Assembly (NCBI RefSeq): GCF_017426705.2
Contig: NZ_CP147251.1
Location: 941,501-1,005,500, forward strand
Length of the DNA: 64,000 bases
Direction of reading: 5' to 3'
Origin: Enterococcus sp. DIV2402
GTDB lineage: Bacteria > Bacillota > Bacilli > Lactobacillales > Enterococcaceae
Shown: positions 17,695 to 26,925 of the stretch, in pieces
Numbering within the stretch: the first letter of the stretch is position 1
How the letters are laid out: each line of letters starts with the position of its first letter
The notes under the pieces: generated by a model
Told to the model about the DNA's origin: nothing
Database searches by the model: none
The model's input: only the letters and a program-made list of their open reading frames with translations
Program-made: the position numbers and the translations under genes

Positions 17695-18462
17695 ATGGAT
17701 ATATTTTTAATAGTTGGGATTATATTAGGGTTTGTCTCCGTTGTTGTCGGGATGATTTTAAAAGGTGCAAATGTCATGGTTTTAATCAATCCGGCTGCTG
17801 CGATGATTATCTTTATAGGGACAATTGCTGCCTTAGTCAATTCGTTTCCTGGAAGCGAGATTAAACGCCTACCGAAAGTTTTTGGTGCATTAATGCGAAA
17901 TGATGAAGAAGATGTTACAGGAATTATCGAAAAAATTGTAGAATTAGCCAATCTTGCGCGTCGAGATGGTGTGTTGGCATTAGAGAGCAGTGTCGAAGGG
18001 TTAGAAAATCCTTTTATGAAAAAAGGTTTAGAAATGGTTGTTGATGGCGTTGATCCTGAACAAATCCGAGAAATTATGGAAAATGAAATTGTCGGTATTG
18101 AAGAACGTCACCGTACAGCAGCTCAAATGCTAAAAACAGCAGGAGCAGCAGCGCCCACACTAGGAGTATTAGGAGCTGTAATTGGTCTGATTGGTGCCTT
18201 AGGGAACTTAAATGATGTGGATGCACTGGGACATATGATTTCAGCAGCTTTCGTAGCGACGATTTATGGGATTTTCTTAGGTTATGTTATTTTGGTGCCT
18301 TTTGGGTCACGACTCACATCAAAGTCAGCAATTGAAGTTCAATCGATGATGATTATTATCGAAGGGGTTATGGCAATTCAAGCGGGTCAAACGCCAAAAA
18401 CGATCGAACAAAAATTAAATAGTTTAATTGAACCAGGAAAACGTTCATCAAATGATGAGTAA
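17695..18462 (+). CDS. motA: Flagellar stator protein MotA
   Basis: MotA forms, with MotB, the ion channel that turns the rotor. There are four membrane segments (about residues 3-22, 32-52, 150-172 and 182-205) and a cytoplasmic loop between the second and third with the charged residues that touch FliG. The third segment carries the family motif TLGVLGAVIGLIGALGNL. The length of 255 residues is normal. It has an AGGAGGA site and is followed after 15 bases by motB. Confidence 0.95.
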   Translation: MDIFLIVGIILGFVSVVVGMILKGANVMVLINPAAAMIIFIGTIAALVNSFPGSEIKRLPKVFGALMRNDEEDVTGIIEKIVELANLARRDGVLALESSVEGLENPFMKKGLEMVVDGVDPEQIREIMENEIVGIEERHRTAAQMLKTAGAAAPTLGVLGAVIGLIGALGNLNDVDALGHMISAAFVATIYGIFLGYVILVPFGSRLTSKSAIEVQSMMIIIEGVMAIQAGQTPKTIEQKLNSLIEPGKRSSNDE

Positions 18463-18477
18463 AGGTTGTGAGAAGCA

Positions 18478-19269
18478 ATGAAAAGAAAGAAAAAACATGA
18501 AGAACATCATGACGAAGCTTGGTTGCTTCCCTACTCGGATATGATGACTCTTTTGCTAGCATTATTTATCGTGATGTTTGCGATGGCACGAGTTGATGAA
18601 GAAAAATTTGAAGAATTTCGTAGTGAGTTTGGAACAATTTTTTCCTCTCGAAGTGGAAGTAATTCTATTATTGGAAATGTAGTAGATCTTGGTACTAGTC
18701 GAGTCGTGCCAGCTGAACAAGCAGGGGATGGTGGTGGAGAAAAGACTGGTACAGGCGATGAGGTTCGCTCAATCTCTGGTGAGGAAGCCAAAGAAGCCGT
18801 ATTAGCACAGAAATTAGAGGACCAAAAAATGGCAGCGGCACGTGAAGACATTAAACAAGCCTTAACTGATGCCAATTTAGATGGTGATGTGGAAGTCTCC
18901 TTGCGTTCAGATGGGATTCATATTTCTTTGGAAGATAGTATTTTATTTCAATCGGGCAGTACGAATTTATCTAATGCAGTCCGACAATATCTCGATTTGA
19001 TTTCAGGTCATATTAAAGAACTGAATAAAGAAGTTGTCATTGCTGGACATACCGATAATATACCTGATCCAAATTCTACTAACTGGGAATTGAGCGCGAA
19101 ACGAGCCATTGTGGTGATGGACTACTTAGTGGGTACGACTGGTGTTAAGCAAGAGAAAGTTTCGATTCAGGCATTTGCCGATACGCAACCAATGGCAACG
19201 AATCAAACAACAGAGGGCCGAACTAAAAATCGCAGAGTAGAAATTATTGTGTATAAAGATTATGAATAA
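18478..19269 (+). CDS. motB: Flagellar stator protein MotB
   Basis: MotB anchors the stator to peptidoglycan and carries the channel aspartate. One membrane segment (about residues 17-37) contains it in the motif PYSDMMTLLLALFIVMFAM. The C-terminal OmpA-like domain (about 145-260) shows the peptidoglycan-binding pattern AGHTDNIP and NWELSAKRA. A Gly/acid-rich linker of about 60 residues joins the two. The 263-residue length is normal. Whether it uses protons or sodium cannot be decided confidently here. Confidence 0.95.
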   Translation: MKRKKKHEEHHDEAWLLPYSDMMTLLLALFIVMFAMARVDEEKFEEFRSEFGTIFSSRSGSNSIIGNVVDLGTSRVVPAEQAGDGGGEKTGTGDEVRSISGEEAKEAVLAQKLEDQKMAAAREDIKQALTDANLDGDVEVSLRSDGIHISLEDSILFQSGSTNLSNAVRQYLDLISGHIKELNKEVVIAGHTDNIPDPNSTNWELSAKRAIVVMDYLVGTTGVKQEKVSIQAFADTQPMATNQTTEGRTKNRRVEIIVYKDYE

Positions 19270-19308
19270 GACTGATCTGTGGCGTGCCGTCGCTCAGTCT
19301 TGTTTTCT
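19268..19308 (+). terminator. Hairpin between motB and the C39-like gene
   Basis: AAGACTGA and TCAGTCTT pair around an 18-base loop and are followed by GTTTTCTT. The T run is interrupted, so it may attenuate rather than stop transcription into the downstream gene. Confidence 0.5.
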
Positions 19309-19325
19309 TATCAAGGAGGAAAAAG

Positions 19326-20180
19326 ATGAGTAAGGCATTACGGATGTTAATAGCATTAATTATTCTAGCTGCTGGTTGTTTTGGTGCGTATTATTTTTTC
19401 ATAAAAGAAGAACCAACACCCACTGAAGAAACAATAAATTCAGAAACAACCCTTAGCTCGACAGAAGAGCAGATTGAAGAACCTAGCAAAGAATACAATG
19501 AAGAAGCTACGTATAACAAAGATGACCAAATTACGATTACTTCACGCGATGCACCAGTAGAAAATGAAGGGTCGCGTAAGTTTATTAAAACAATTCGCTT
19601 TGATGTTCCATTTGAAAATCAATTAGACAAACCTGCATTAGAAAATGGTGGTGGCATCACAGCTTTATCGATGCTATTAAATTATTATCGATTAGGTACA
19701 AGTAAAAATGAACTTGCTGACAAACTACCTATTGAACCTTATGAAAAAGATGGACTGCATGGCGATCCAACAAAAGGTTTTGTAGGTGATTTGGAAAAAG
19801 GGCAGGCTTTAGGTGTTTTAGCAGAGCCAATTGCTAAAGTTGCACAAGAAGTAGTAGGTGATAGTTATCAAGTAGTGATGAGCGATCAAATGCCATTTGA
19901 AGAATTATTGGAACAAGTTCAAAGAAATCGCCCTGTTTGGATTACTGCCAGCAAAGATTTGAAAGTACCTAGAAACGGCGATTATCAACAATGGTCGACA
20001 GAAGCAGGTAGGATGAATATGCCCAAATATATTCATGCAGTGGTCATTGTCGGCATGGATCAATACCGTGTGTATATCAATGATCCTTTAGGAGAAGAAG
20101 AAAAAGAAATTAAGATGGGCGAAATGAAAGAGATTTACGAAAAAATGGGCAGCCAATCCATTTATTTGAAGAAAAATTAA
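19326..20180 (+). CDS. Membrane-anchored C39-like protein lacking the catalytic cysteine
   Basis: The 284-residue protein has an N-terminal membrane anchor (about residues 5-25), a Glu/Thr-rich linker (about 30-75) and a C-terminal domain with the Peptidase_C39_2 pattern: DVPFENQ, then ALSMLLNYYRLG, then the histidine and aspartate region YIHAVVIVGMD...VYINDPLG. At the catalytic cysteine position, after LEN, it reads GGG, so it is probably not a protease. The ATG at 19326 has an AAGGAGG site; an earlier in-frame ATG at 19284 has none. It lies 56 bases after motB and shares its promoter, suggesting a role outside the membrane in motility or wall contact. Confidence 0.75.
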   Translation: MSKALRMLIALIILAAGCFGAYYFFIKEEPTPTEETINSETTLSSTEEQIEEPSKEYNEEATYNKDDQITITSRDAPVENEGSRKFIKTIRFDVPFENQLDKPALENGGGITALSMLLNYYRLGTSKNELADKLPIEPYEKDGLHGDPTKGFVGDLEKGQALGVLAEPIAKVAQEVVGDSYQVVMSDQMPFEELLEQVQRNRPVWITASKDLKVPRNGDYQQWSTEAGRMNMPKYIHAVVIVGMDQYRVYINDPLGEEEKEIKMGEMKEIYEKMGSQSIYLKKN

Positions 20181-20187
20181 TAACTTT

Positions 20188-20224
20188 AGAAAAGAGGACA
20201 CATATGTTCTCTTTTCTTTTTTAC
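20188..20224 (+). terminator. Terminator closing the flagellar block
   Basis: AAAAGAGGAC and GTTCTCTTTT (one G-U pair) around ACATAT, followed by a T-rich run. Confidence 0.78.
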
Positions 20225-20272
20225 TCGAAATTACCTATGATACAATAAAAGAAAACGATTAGGAGGAGTGGA

Positions 20273-22363
20273 ATGGTAACGGTAGATGGGCAAAAAGAAA
20301 ACTATTCAGAATGGGTCACAGAGAATTTAGGCGAAAAAACGGGGATGTGGTATGCACCTTATCTAGAAAAAATGGGGATTTATTTAGAGATGTTTGAACT
20401 TGCGCATGGTTATCAAGATAACTTTTTTGCCTATCAAACATATGAAGAATTTGCGCGAATTTATGGTGAGCTTACGGGAGAAACCCAAGCAGATATAGCT
20501 ATCGTGTTAGAAGGGATAACGAAACATTATCCCAAAGAATTTGTTGCTAAAAATTTACAGTGGAACAAAGCGTATGCTAAATATACGCATGAAAAAGGTG
20601 AACGTAGTCGTCCCGATAATTTTGGTGGAATTGCTAATTTAGGTTCAATTTTACGTTCGTATTTGAAATTCCTATATTACGATGAGCACCAAACACTCAT
20701 CTATCCTAAACGTGAAAAGAAAATTGCTGCGCAAGAAGGGGAAGTTGATGGCTCGTCTAATTATTGGGTCATTTCACCTGGCGAAAATGCTCGGCTATGG
20801 TACGAATTTATTTCAGATGGCACGATTGGTTTAGGTTGGGATTATTTAGGTGATTTGAATCAATACGATTCTCGAATGGAAATTGAACAAGCGATTGCCG
20901 CACAACGTGATGATGGCAAGCGTCCGTTTAATGACTCGAAAGCTGTTTGGGATTTTTACCATAACATCCAGATTAATGACACCATCTACGTCAAAGCAGG
21001 CATTAAAAAAATTCTGGGAAAAGGTGTAGTCATTGATAATTATTATTTTGATGACACGAAACAAGAATACAAACATCGTCGTAAAGTAGATTGGATTCAA
21101 ACAGGTGAGTGGAATATTCGTCAAGCTTTGGCTCAAAAAACATTGACGTCCTTGTCGGCTTATCCTGATTTAGTCTTCAGTATTGAAAAAACGATTAATG
21201 AGGAAGAATTTGATGAAAGTAGTATGGTGGAACGTGAATTCAAATTATGGTTAGCAAAACAAGTCGATGAAAATGGGATTGTTTTAAATGATAAGACTAT
21301 TTTGTCAAAAATTTATGCACTAAAAAATATTGAAAAGACATTTCAAACACCTGTTTTTGGCGAAATTGATGCGGAAATTTTGCGCGAATTAAAAGAATCG
21401 GTACTTTCTGATAATAATTACCGCTATAAAGGAGTTGCAGGTAGTTCACTTGATTATTATATTCGTTATTTGGAATCGCAACCCGTGGTGGAAGAAAATG
21501 AAATCTATCCTCTGTCGAAGTTTCTAGAAGAAGTCTATTTAACGGAACAACAAGTAACGATCATGCTTTCAGTTTTACGAAATAAGAAAAACATTATTTT
21601 AAAAGGAGCACCAGGTGTCGGAAAAACCTTTATAGCCGATCGCCTAGCTTACGCCACGATGGAAGAAAAAGATGCGTCTCGAGTTCAAATGGTTCAATTT
21701 CATCAAAGTTATAGCTATGAAGACTTTATCGAAGGGTTTCGTCCAAAAGCAGATGGTGAGGGATTTGAGTTGAAGCAAGGACCGTTTGTTAAGTTTGCGC
21801 GAAAAGCGATGCGTGATCCAGAACGGGATTATTTTTTTATTATTGATGAAATCAATCGAGGAAATTTAAGTAAAATTTTTGGCGAGCTGTTAATGCTGGT
21901 TGAAGCAGACAAACGTGGGAAGCAAATCAATCTCTTGTATTCTAATGAAAAATTTACTGTGCCAGAAAATTTATATGTCATTGGGATGATGAACACCGCC
22001 GATCGAAGTTTAGCTTTATTGGATTATGCCTTACGTCGTCGGTTTTCGTTTATTGAAATTGAACCAGCATTTGACCATCCGTTGTTCCGCAAGATGGTTC
22101 AAGATTTGGATCATCCAGAAAGTACGTTACGAGTGATTGCTAAAGTCCAAGAATTAAATCAAGAAATCGAAAAAGAGTTAGGGAAAGGGTTTCGTATTGG
22201 GCATAGTTATTTTGTTTGGAAAGCGTCCGAAACCATTGCTCGCGAACGAGTGAAAGAAGTGGTTGAATTTGAGATTATTCCTCAATTATTTGAATACTGG
22301 TTTGACAATGAAGAAAAAGCCGAGCAATGGGCACTGGAGTTGAGGAATAGTTATGAAGAATAA
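20273..22363 (+). CDS. mcrB: McrB-type AAA+ GTPase subunit of a modified-DNA restriction system
   Basis: McrB-like motor of a type IV restriction system, which cuts DNA carrying modified bases. The 696 residues show an N-terminal helical region (about 1-150) of unknown role, an EVE/PUA-like modified-base reader (about 160-290; YWVISPGENARLWYEF, IGLGWDYLGDL), and an AAA+ core with Walker A GAPGVGKT (about 445), Walker B FFIIDEINRG (about 522), MNTADRSLALLD (about 572) and the arginine segment LRRRFSFIEI. Its stop overlaps the start of mcrC by 11 bases. It carries its own reader domain, so the base it recognises may differ from E. coli McrB's 5-methylcytosine. Confidence 0.9.
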   Translation: MVTVDGQKENYSEWVTENLGEKTGMWYAPYLEKMGIYLEMFELAHGYQDNFFAYQTYEEFARIYGELTGETQADIAIVLEGITKHYPKEFVAKNLQWNKAYAKYTHEKGERSRPDNFGGIANLGSILRSYLKFLYYDEHQTLIYPKREKKIAAQEGEVDGSSNYWVISPGENARLWYEFISDGTIGLGWDYLGDLNQYDSRMEIEQAIAAQRDDGKRPFNDSKAVWDFYHNIQINDTIYVKAGIKKILGKGVVIDNYYFDDTKQEYKHRRKVDWIQTGEWNIRQALAQKTLTSLSAYPDLVFSIEKTINEEEFDESSMVEREFKLWLAKQVDENGIVLNDKTILSKIYALKNIEKTFQTPVFGEIDAEILRELKESVLSDNNYRYKGVAGSSLDYYIRYLESQPVVEENEIYPLSKFLEEVYLTEQQVTIMLSVLRNKKNIILKGAPGVGKTFIADRLAYATMEEKDASRVQMVQFHQSYSYEDFIEGFRPKADGEGFELKQGPFVKFARKAMRDPERDYFFIIDEINRGNLSKIFGELLMLVEADKRGKQINLLYSNEKFTVPENLYVIGMMNTADRSLALLDYALRRRFSFIEIEPAFDHPLFRKMVQDLDHPESTLRVIAKVQELNQEIEKELGKGFRIGHSYFVWKASETIARERVKEVVEFEIIPQLFEYWFDNEEKAEQWALELRNSYEE

Positions 22364-23396
22364 CATTCCAATTCGCAATATTTATTATATGTTGGCGTAT
22401 GCGTATCAGGCATTGCAATTTACGGAATACCAAGAGTTAAGTACTGAAGAATTCGATGATGTTACTGAGTTATATACAGCCATTTTAATTGTTGGTATTC
22501 CAGTATTGTTACGAGGTGGTTTGCTGCGAGATTATATGCCCTTGCAAGAACAATCGCAAGTATTACGTGGCAAAATTGACATTAGTCGTTCGATTAAAAA
22601 AAACGCGTTGATTAATAAGAAGTTAATTGTTGCTTATGATGAATTTTCAGAAGATATTCTAGCAAACCAGATTATCAAAGCAACAGTTCTTACTTTATTA
22701 CAAAACGAACATGTCAAACGTCATCAAAAACAAGTGTTGTATGGTTTTTTACCTTATTTTTCGCAAGTTTCGGAGATTGTTCTTGATAGTCGTTTATGGC
22801 AAAATATAGCAATGACGCCTCGAAATCAACGATATCAATTTATTTTGACGATTTGTCGTTATTTATTTGAGGAGCGTTTGCTTTCAGAAGAAGACAAATA
22901 TCGTCAGTCACAGCTGACTGATGAACAACAATTGTCTTCGTTATATGAACAATTTGTGCGTGCTTTTTATAAGAAAGAAACAACCTATCAGGTGTCCAGT
23001 CCGCATATTCGCTGGAATGTAGATGATGGCTATTCGGAAGATTTACCCTTGATGAAAACAGATGTGGTTCTAAAAGAAAAGCAACAAACTTTAATTATCG
23101 ACACAAAATTTTATGCTGAAAATATGGTGGCAAGTTATCGCAGTCATACATTGAAACATCAATCAGATAATTTGTACCAATTGTACAGCTATGTGATGAA
23201 CTATTCGCTAAAAAAGGATGAAACAGTAGGTGGAATGCTTTTATATGCAAAAACCAAAGCATTCACGCAACCTAATCATGAATATGTTATGAATGGTAAG
23301 CATTTATGGATTATGGCACTGGATTTGGATCGGCCCTTTGAAGAAATAAAAGCACAGTTGTTGGCATTACCTCGACACTATTTTTGCCCACAGTGA
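22353..23396 (+). CDS. mcrC: McrC-type nuclease subunit
   Basis: Endonuclease partner of McrB. The opening IPIRNIYYMLAYAYQAL is the McrC family signature; the C-terminal part carries the PD-(D/E)xK nuclease residues in MKTDVVL (about residue 235) and LIIDTKFY (about 250). All expected catalytic positions appear intact, and the frame is open for 347 residues. Translation is coupled to mcrB through the 11-base overlap. The pair sits between the flagellar block and an mgtC-like gene with no flanking transposase or integrase, so recent mobility is not evident. Confidence 0.9.
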   Translation: MKNNIPIRNIYYMLAYAYQALQFTEYQELSTEEFDDVTELYTAILIVGIPVLLRGGLLRDYMPLQEQSQVLRGKIDISRSIKKNALINKKLIVAYDEFSEDILANQIIKATVLTLLQNEHVKRHQKQVLYGFLPYFSQVSEIVLDSRLWQNIAMTPRNQRYQFILTICRYLFEERLLSEEDKYRQSQLTDEQQLSSLYEQFVRAFYKKETTYQVSSPHIRWNVDDGYSEDLPLMKTDVVLKEKQQTLIIDTKFYAENMVASYRSHTLKHQSDNLYQLYSYVMNYSLKKDETVGGMLLYAKTKAFTQPNHEYVMNGKHLWIMALDLDRPFEEIKAQLLALPRHYFCPQ

Positions 23397-23458
23397 GCGT
23401 TATCTCGGTATTTTTTGGTAGCTCTTTCATGATAAGATGAAAAGAAAGAGGTGAAGCA

Positions 23459-24148
23459 ATGACAACGACAGAAATGTTGCTACGCATGGGTTTGGCAGTT
23501 ATAGTATCAGGATTGATTGGTTTTGATCGTGAAGTTAAAAATCGTCCAGCAGGTATCCGTACACATCTTTTAGTTTGCATTGGTGCCACAATTATTGCGA
23601 TGATCCAAGAGCATATTTCAGCAACGGCTTTAGACTTTGCGAAAGAATATCCTGAGTTTCAAGGGGTGGTTCGTTCAGATGAAGCACGTTTAATTGCTCA
23701 AGTTGTCAGTGGTATTGGTTTTTTAGGAGCAGGAACGATTATTGTGACTAAACAATCTGTTCAAGGCTTAACTACTGCCGCATCGTTATGGGCAGTAGCA
23801 GGTTTAGGATTGGCGATTGGCATGGGTTTTTATCGAGTTGGCTTATTAGGTGCTACAGTGATTTTGTTAGTTTTAAGTGTTTTAAACCGAATGATTCGTA
23901 CACCAGAAATTAGACGCTTAGAAATAAGTTATCAGTATTCTCTCGAAACGCAGCAGCTTATTCGAGAAATATTTGCCAAACAAAATATCTCAATTAAAGA
24001 TTATACGGTGACGATTCAGTGTGACCAACCAGTGATTTATAAAGATAGCTATCTCTTAGAAGTACCGATTGATTTTGCAAGAGAAGAGTTATTAGAAGCG
24101 TTTCTTACTCATTCAGAAATCAAATCAATTCGGTTACGTAGTAGTTAA
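23459..24148 (+). CDS. MgtC/SapB-family membrane protein
   Basis: Membrane protein of 229 residues. The N-terminal two-thirds hold about four membrane segments with family motifs (GLIGFDREVKNRPAGIRTHLL; RLIAQVVSGIGFLGAGTII; GLTTAASLWAVAGLGLAIG). The C-terminal part (about 150-229) is a soluble ACT-like domain. In pathogens MgtC tunes F-type ATPase and survival in low magnesium; most homologues like this one are of unknown role. It appears to be transcribed alone or by read-through from mcrBC, 62 bases away. Confidence 0.88.
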   Translation: MTTTEMLLRMGLAVIVSGLIGFDREVKNRPAGIRTHLLVCIGATIIAMIQEHISATALDFAKEYPEFQGVVRSDEARLIAQVVSGIGFLGAGTIIVTKQSVQGLTTAASLWAVAGLGLAIGMGFYRVGLLGATVILLVLSVLNRMIRTPEIRRLEISYQYSLETQQLIREIFAKQNISIKDYTVTIQCDQPVIYKDSYLLEVPIDFAREELLEAFLTHSEIKSIRLRSS

Positions 24149-24203
24149 GCATGCTTTTCGTAAAAAAAATCTTTTTCACTTATAATTAGTAAGAGGTGAG
24201 AGA

Positions 24204-24947
24204 ATGAAGATTGAAGTAAGACGTCGTTTAATTGGCACCATTCCATTATTGGAAGTTGTTGAACAAACGGCATTATACGAAAAAAGACCATTGATTATCT
24301 ACTATCATGGCTGGCAAACACAAAAAGAATTAGTTTTAACACAAGGAAGGAAATTAGCACAAGCCGGCTTTCGTGTGGTGTTACCTGATGCTGCTAATCA
24401 TGGGGAACGCAAAAATCCAGTATCTACCATTCCGTCATTGACTTTTTGGCAAAGTATTCAAACAAATTTGTTTGAATTTTCATTGATTATTGATTTTTTC
24501 AAGCAAATGGAATTAGTTGATGACTTTATTGGTGTTGGTGGTGTTTCAATGGGAGGCATGACCACATGTGGCTTGTTGACGCAACATCCAGAAATTTCGG
24601 CTGCTGCATGTGTCATGGGCTCACCAACTTATCTTGGGTATCGCGAGCTATTGCAAATAAATGTTAAAAAAAGAGGATTGTCATTGCCAGAAGATTATGA
24701 AGCCTTGACTAGTTGGATTGAAGCGTATGATTTAATGACCGCATATCCTTCATTATCCAAACGACCTTTATTCTTTTGGCATGGGAAAGAAGATGAAAAA
24801 ATTCCTTACACGCAAGTAGAAGAGTTTGTTGAGACGTATCAAGATAATACGATTCAATTTATTTCTGCGGAAGAGCGTCATTTAGTTCGTGGAGAAACCA
24901 TGTCTCAAGTCACAGATTTTTTTATACGTGCAAAAAAGTCACTCTAA
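24204..24947 (+). CDS. Alpha/beta hydrolase, serine esterase/peptidase type
   Basis: A 247-residue alpha/beta-fold hydrolase. The nucleophile serine is in GVSMGG, the aspartate in FFWHGKEDEKIPY and the histidine in EERHLV, so the catalytic triad is complete. The early segment IIYYHGW...FRVVLPDAANHGER resembles the E. coli YjfP / Bacillus YitV group of small esterases. There is no signal peptide, so it is cytoplasmic. The substrate is unknown. It converges on the acetyltransferase gene, and a shared hairpin overlaps both stops. Confidence 0.8.
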   Translation: MKIEVRRRLIGTIPLLEVVEQTALYEKRPLIIYYHGWQTQKELVLTQGRKLAQAGFRVVLPDAANHGERKNPVSTIPSLTFWQSIQTNLFEFSLIIDFFKQMELVDDFIGVGGVSMGGMTTCGLLTQHPEISAAACVMGSPTYLGYRELLQINVKKRGLSLPEDYEALTSWIEAYDLMTAYPSLSKRPLFFWHGKEDEKIPYTQVEEFVETYQDNTIQFISAEERHLVRGETMSQVTDFFIRAKKSL

Positions 24948-24966
24948 AAAGAGCGACTTTTTTAAA
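24932..24966. terminator. Two-way terminator between hydrolase and acetyltransferase genes
   Basis: AAAAAGTCACTCT and AGAGCGACTTTTTT pair around a short A loop, with one mismatch. It covers the stop codons of both converging genes and has A/T tracts on both sides. Confidence 0.8.
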
Positions 24967-25576
24967 TGTCAATTTTTTTATCTTTATGATAATACTGTAA
25001 GTCATGTTCATTAATTTCACGTAAAATGCGACAAGGATTACCAACTGCGACAACATTTGCAGGAATATTCTTGGTGACAATACTTCCTGCGCCAATTACT
25101 GAATTTTTACCTATTGTTACGCCAGGTAAAATGACACTTCCTGCACCAATCCAAACGTTGTCTTCAATTGTGACAGGCAAATTATATTGGGCTTGCTTTT
25201 GACGCAACTCAGGATGAATCGGATGCGTACCCGTTGCGATAGTGACATTAGGTGCAAACATGACATAGTTACCAACGTGAATCGAGCAATCATCGACTAA
25301 TGTCAAATTAAAATTAGCGTAAACATGATGCCCAAAATACACATGTTTTCCACCCCAATTTGCATGAAAAGGTGTTTCAATGTAACAGTCATCACCGATT
25401 TCGGCAAACATATCTTTTAGTAAGGCTTGCTTTTGTGCACCTTTAGATGGCGGTAGTTGATTGTAGTGGAATAATTTTTCGAGATAAAGACCTTGCTCCA
25501 CACCTAAAGTGGAATCACTACTATAATAAAGTTGCCCGCTATGCATTCTTTGTAGAGTTTCTTCTAATTCCATCAT
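24962..25576 (-). CDS. maa: Maltose/galactoside O-acetyltransferase family protein
   Basis: Transfers acetyl from acetyl-CoA to the 6-hydroxyl of sugars such as glucose, maltose or galactosides. The 204 residues match the LacA/Maa/NodL group: an N-terminal cap region (about 1-60, with QRMHSGQLYYSSD) and a left-handed beta helix of hexapeptide repeats. Around residue 115 the segment TIATGTHPIHPELR contains the catalytic histidine. It faces the upstream trhO gene with a 329-base gap between. The exact sugar is not predictable; the symbol maa is by family resemblance. Confidence 0.88.
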   Translation of the reverse strand: MMELEETLQRMHSGQLYYSSDSTLGVEQGLYLEKLFHYNQLPPSKGAQKQALLKDMFAEIGDDCYIETPFHANWGGKHVYFGHHVYANFNLTLVDDCSIHVGNYVMFAPNVTIATGTHPIHPELRQKQAQYNLPVTIEDNVWIGAGSVILPGVTIGKNSVIGAGSIVTKNIPANVVAVGNPCRILREINEHDLQYYHKDKKIDI

Positions 25577-25905
25577 TGACCTCCTAATTGAATTCCCTTA
25601 CATTATACCTATTTTTTTCTGATTATGGAAATAGGTATTTTTTGAACGGTGGGTAAGGGATTATGTTTAACTATAACTATTGAATGGCGTGGTCAAAACC
25701 AAAATCAGTTGTGTAAAGTTAAAAAACGAATACAGTTAATTAATCGTGAGTGTGAATAGCAATCATTAACGAAACTGTGCGAGGATGATTTTAGGTGAAT
25801 ACAAGCTAAAAATTTATAATATTGTATATAAATTAACAAGCAAAAAAATCGTTTTTTGTGAGAATATTTCATATAATAAATAATGTATGACTTGAAGGAG
25901 GAGTA
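25577..25905. promoter_or_regulatory. 329-base AT-rich gap between divergent maa and trhO
   Basis: No gene seen. A dyad (ATACCTATTT at 25605-25614, AAATAGGTAT at 25629-25638) covers a TATAAT-like -10 for the leftward acetyltransferase, so it may be an operator. TATAAT at 25872-25877 is a probable -10 for trhO, with AGGAGGAG before its ATG. The middle (25650-25860) shows no structure I can name. Confidence 0.5.
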
Positions 25906-26868
25906 ATGAGAAAAATGGATTACCGCGTATTACTATATTATAATTACACAACAATTGAAGATCCTGAAGTATTTGCAAAAAAACACTTAGCATTTTGTAA
26001 ATCAATCGGGCTAAAAGGTCGCATTTTAGTTGCTGAAGAAGGAATCAATGGAACTGTTTCAGGAACAATTGAAGCAACAGAGGCGTATATGGAACACATG
26101 CACGCTGATGAACGTTTTAAAGATACTTGGTTCAAAATTGACGAAGCAGAAGGACATGCGTTTAGAAAAATGTTTGTTCGTCCTCGTAAAGAATTAGTTG
26201 CTTTAAACTTAGAAGATGATATCAATCCACATGAATTAACAGGTAAATATTTGGATCCAAAAGAATTTAAAGAAGCGCTACTGGATGAAGACACGATAGT
26301 CTTAGATGCACGTAACGATTATGAGTTCGATTTAGGTCACTTCCGTGGGGCTGTTCGTCCAGATATTCGTAGTTTCCGTGAATTACCACAATGGATTCGT
26401 GATAATAAAGAGAAATTTATGGATAAAAAAGTGGTTACGTATTGTACAGGTGGTATCCGCTGTGAAAAATTCTCTGGTTGGTTATTACGTGAAGGTGTGG
26501 AAGATGTTGCCCAATTACATGGCGGTATTGCCATGTACGGAAAAGACCCTGAAGTTCAGGGCGAATTATGGGATGGCAAAATGTATGTCTTTGATGATCG
26601 TATCAGTGTTGAAGTCAACCATGTCGATAAAAATGTAATTGGTAAGGACTGGTTTGATGGAACTCCTTGCGAACGTTACATCAACTGTGCAAATCCCGAA
26701 TGTAACCGTCAAATCTTGACTTCCGAAGAAAACGAAGCAAAACATTTAGGTGGCTGTTGTTATGAATGTGCAGCAAACGAAAATAATCGTTATGTCGTTG
26801 CACACAATATTTCACCAGAAGAACGTGAAGCTCGTCTATATGCAATTGCTCCAGAAGCAACTGCATAA
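25906..26868 (+). CDS. trhO: tRNA uridine(34) hydroxylase TrhO (rhodanese-domain protein)
   Basis: TrhO (YceA/YbfQ type) hydroxylates uridine 34 of certain tRNAs to 5-hydroxyuridine. The 320 residues have an N-terminal acylphosphatase-like domain (about 1-95), a rhodanese domain with the active cysteine in [15 protein letters not shown] (about residue 180) and a C-terminal Cys-rich part ([22 protein letters not shown]) that may bind metal. Length and layout match the family closely. It is a lone gene with its own promoter and terminator. Confidence 0.93.
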   Translation: MRKMDYRVLLYYNYTTIEDPEVFAKKHLAFCKSIGLKGRILVAEEGINGTVSGTIEATEAYMEHMHADERFKDTWFKIDEAEGHAFRKMFVRPRKELVALNLEDDINPHELTGKYLDPKEFKEALLDEDTIVLDARNDYEFDLGHFRGAVRPDIRSFRELPQWIRDNKEKFMDKKVVTYCTGGIRCEKFSGWLLREGVEDVAQLHGGIAMYGKDPEVQGELWDGKMYVFDDRISVEVNHVDKNVIGKDWFDGTPCERYINCANPECNRQILTSEENEAKHLGGCCYECAANENNRYVVAHNISPEEREARLYAIAPEATA

Positions 26869-26870
26869 TC

Positions 26871-26908
26871 ATTGAAGCATGATTCTTAGGAATTGTGCTT
26901 TTTTCTTT
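26871..26908 (+). terminator. Terminator after trhO
   Basis: AAGCATGATT and AATTGTGCTT pair (two wobble pairs) around CTTAGG, followed by TTTTTCTTTT. Confidence 0.72.
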
Positions 26909-26925
26909 TAGAAAGGGGTGAGGCT

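Noticed and set aside
19284..19325. Earlier start for the C39-like protein at 19284
   Set aside because: This would place the start inside the hairpin after motB with no ribosome site, and would add basic residues before a good membrane anchor; ATG 19326 has AAGGAGG.
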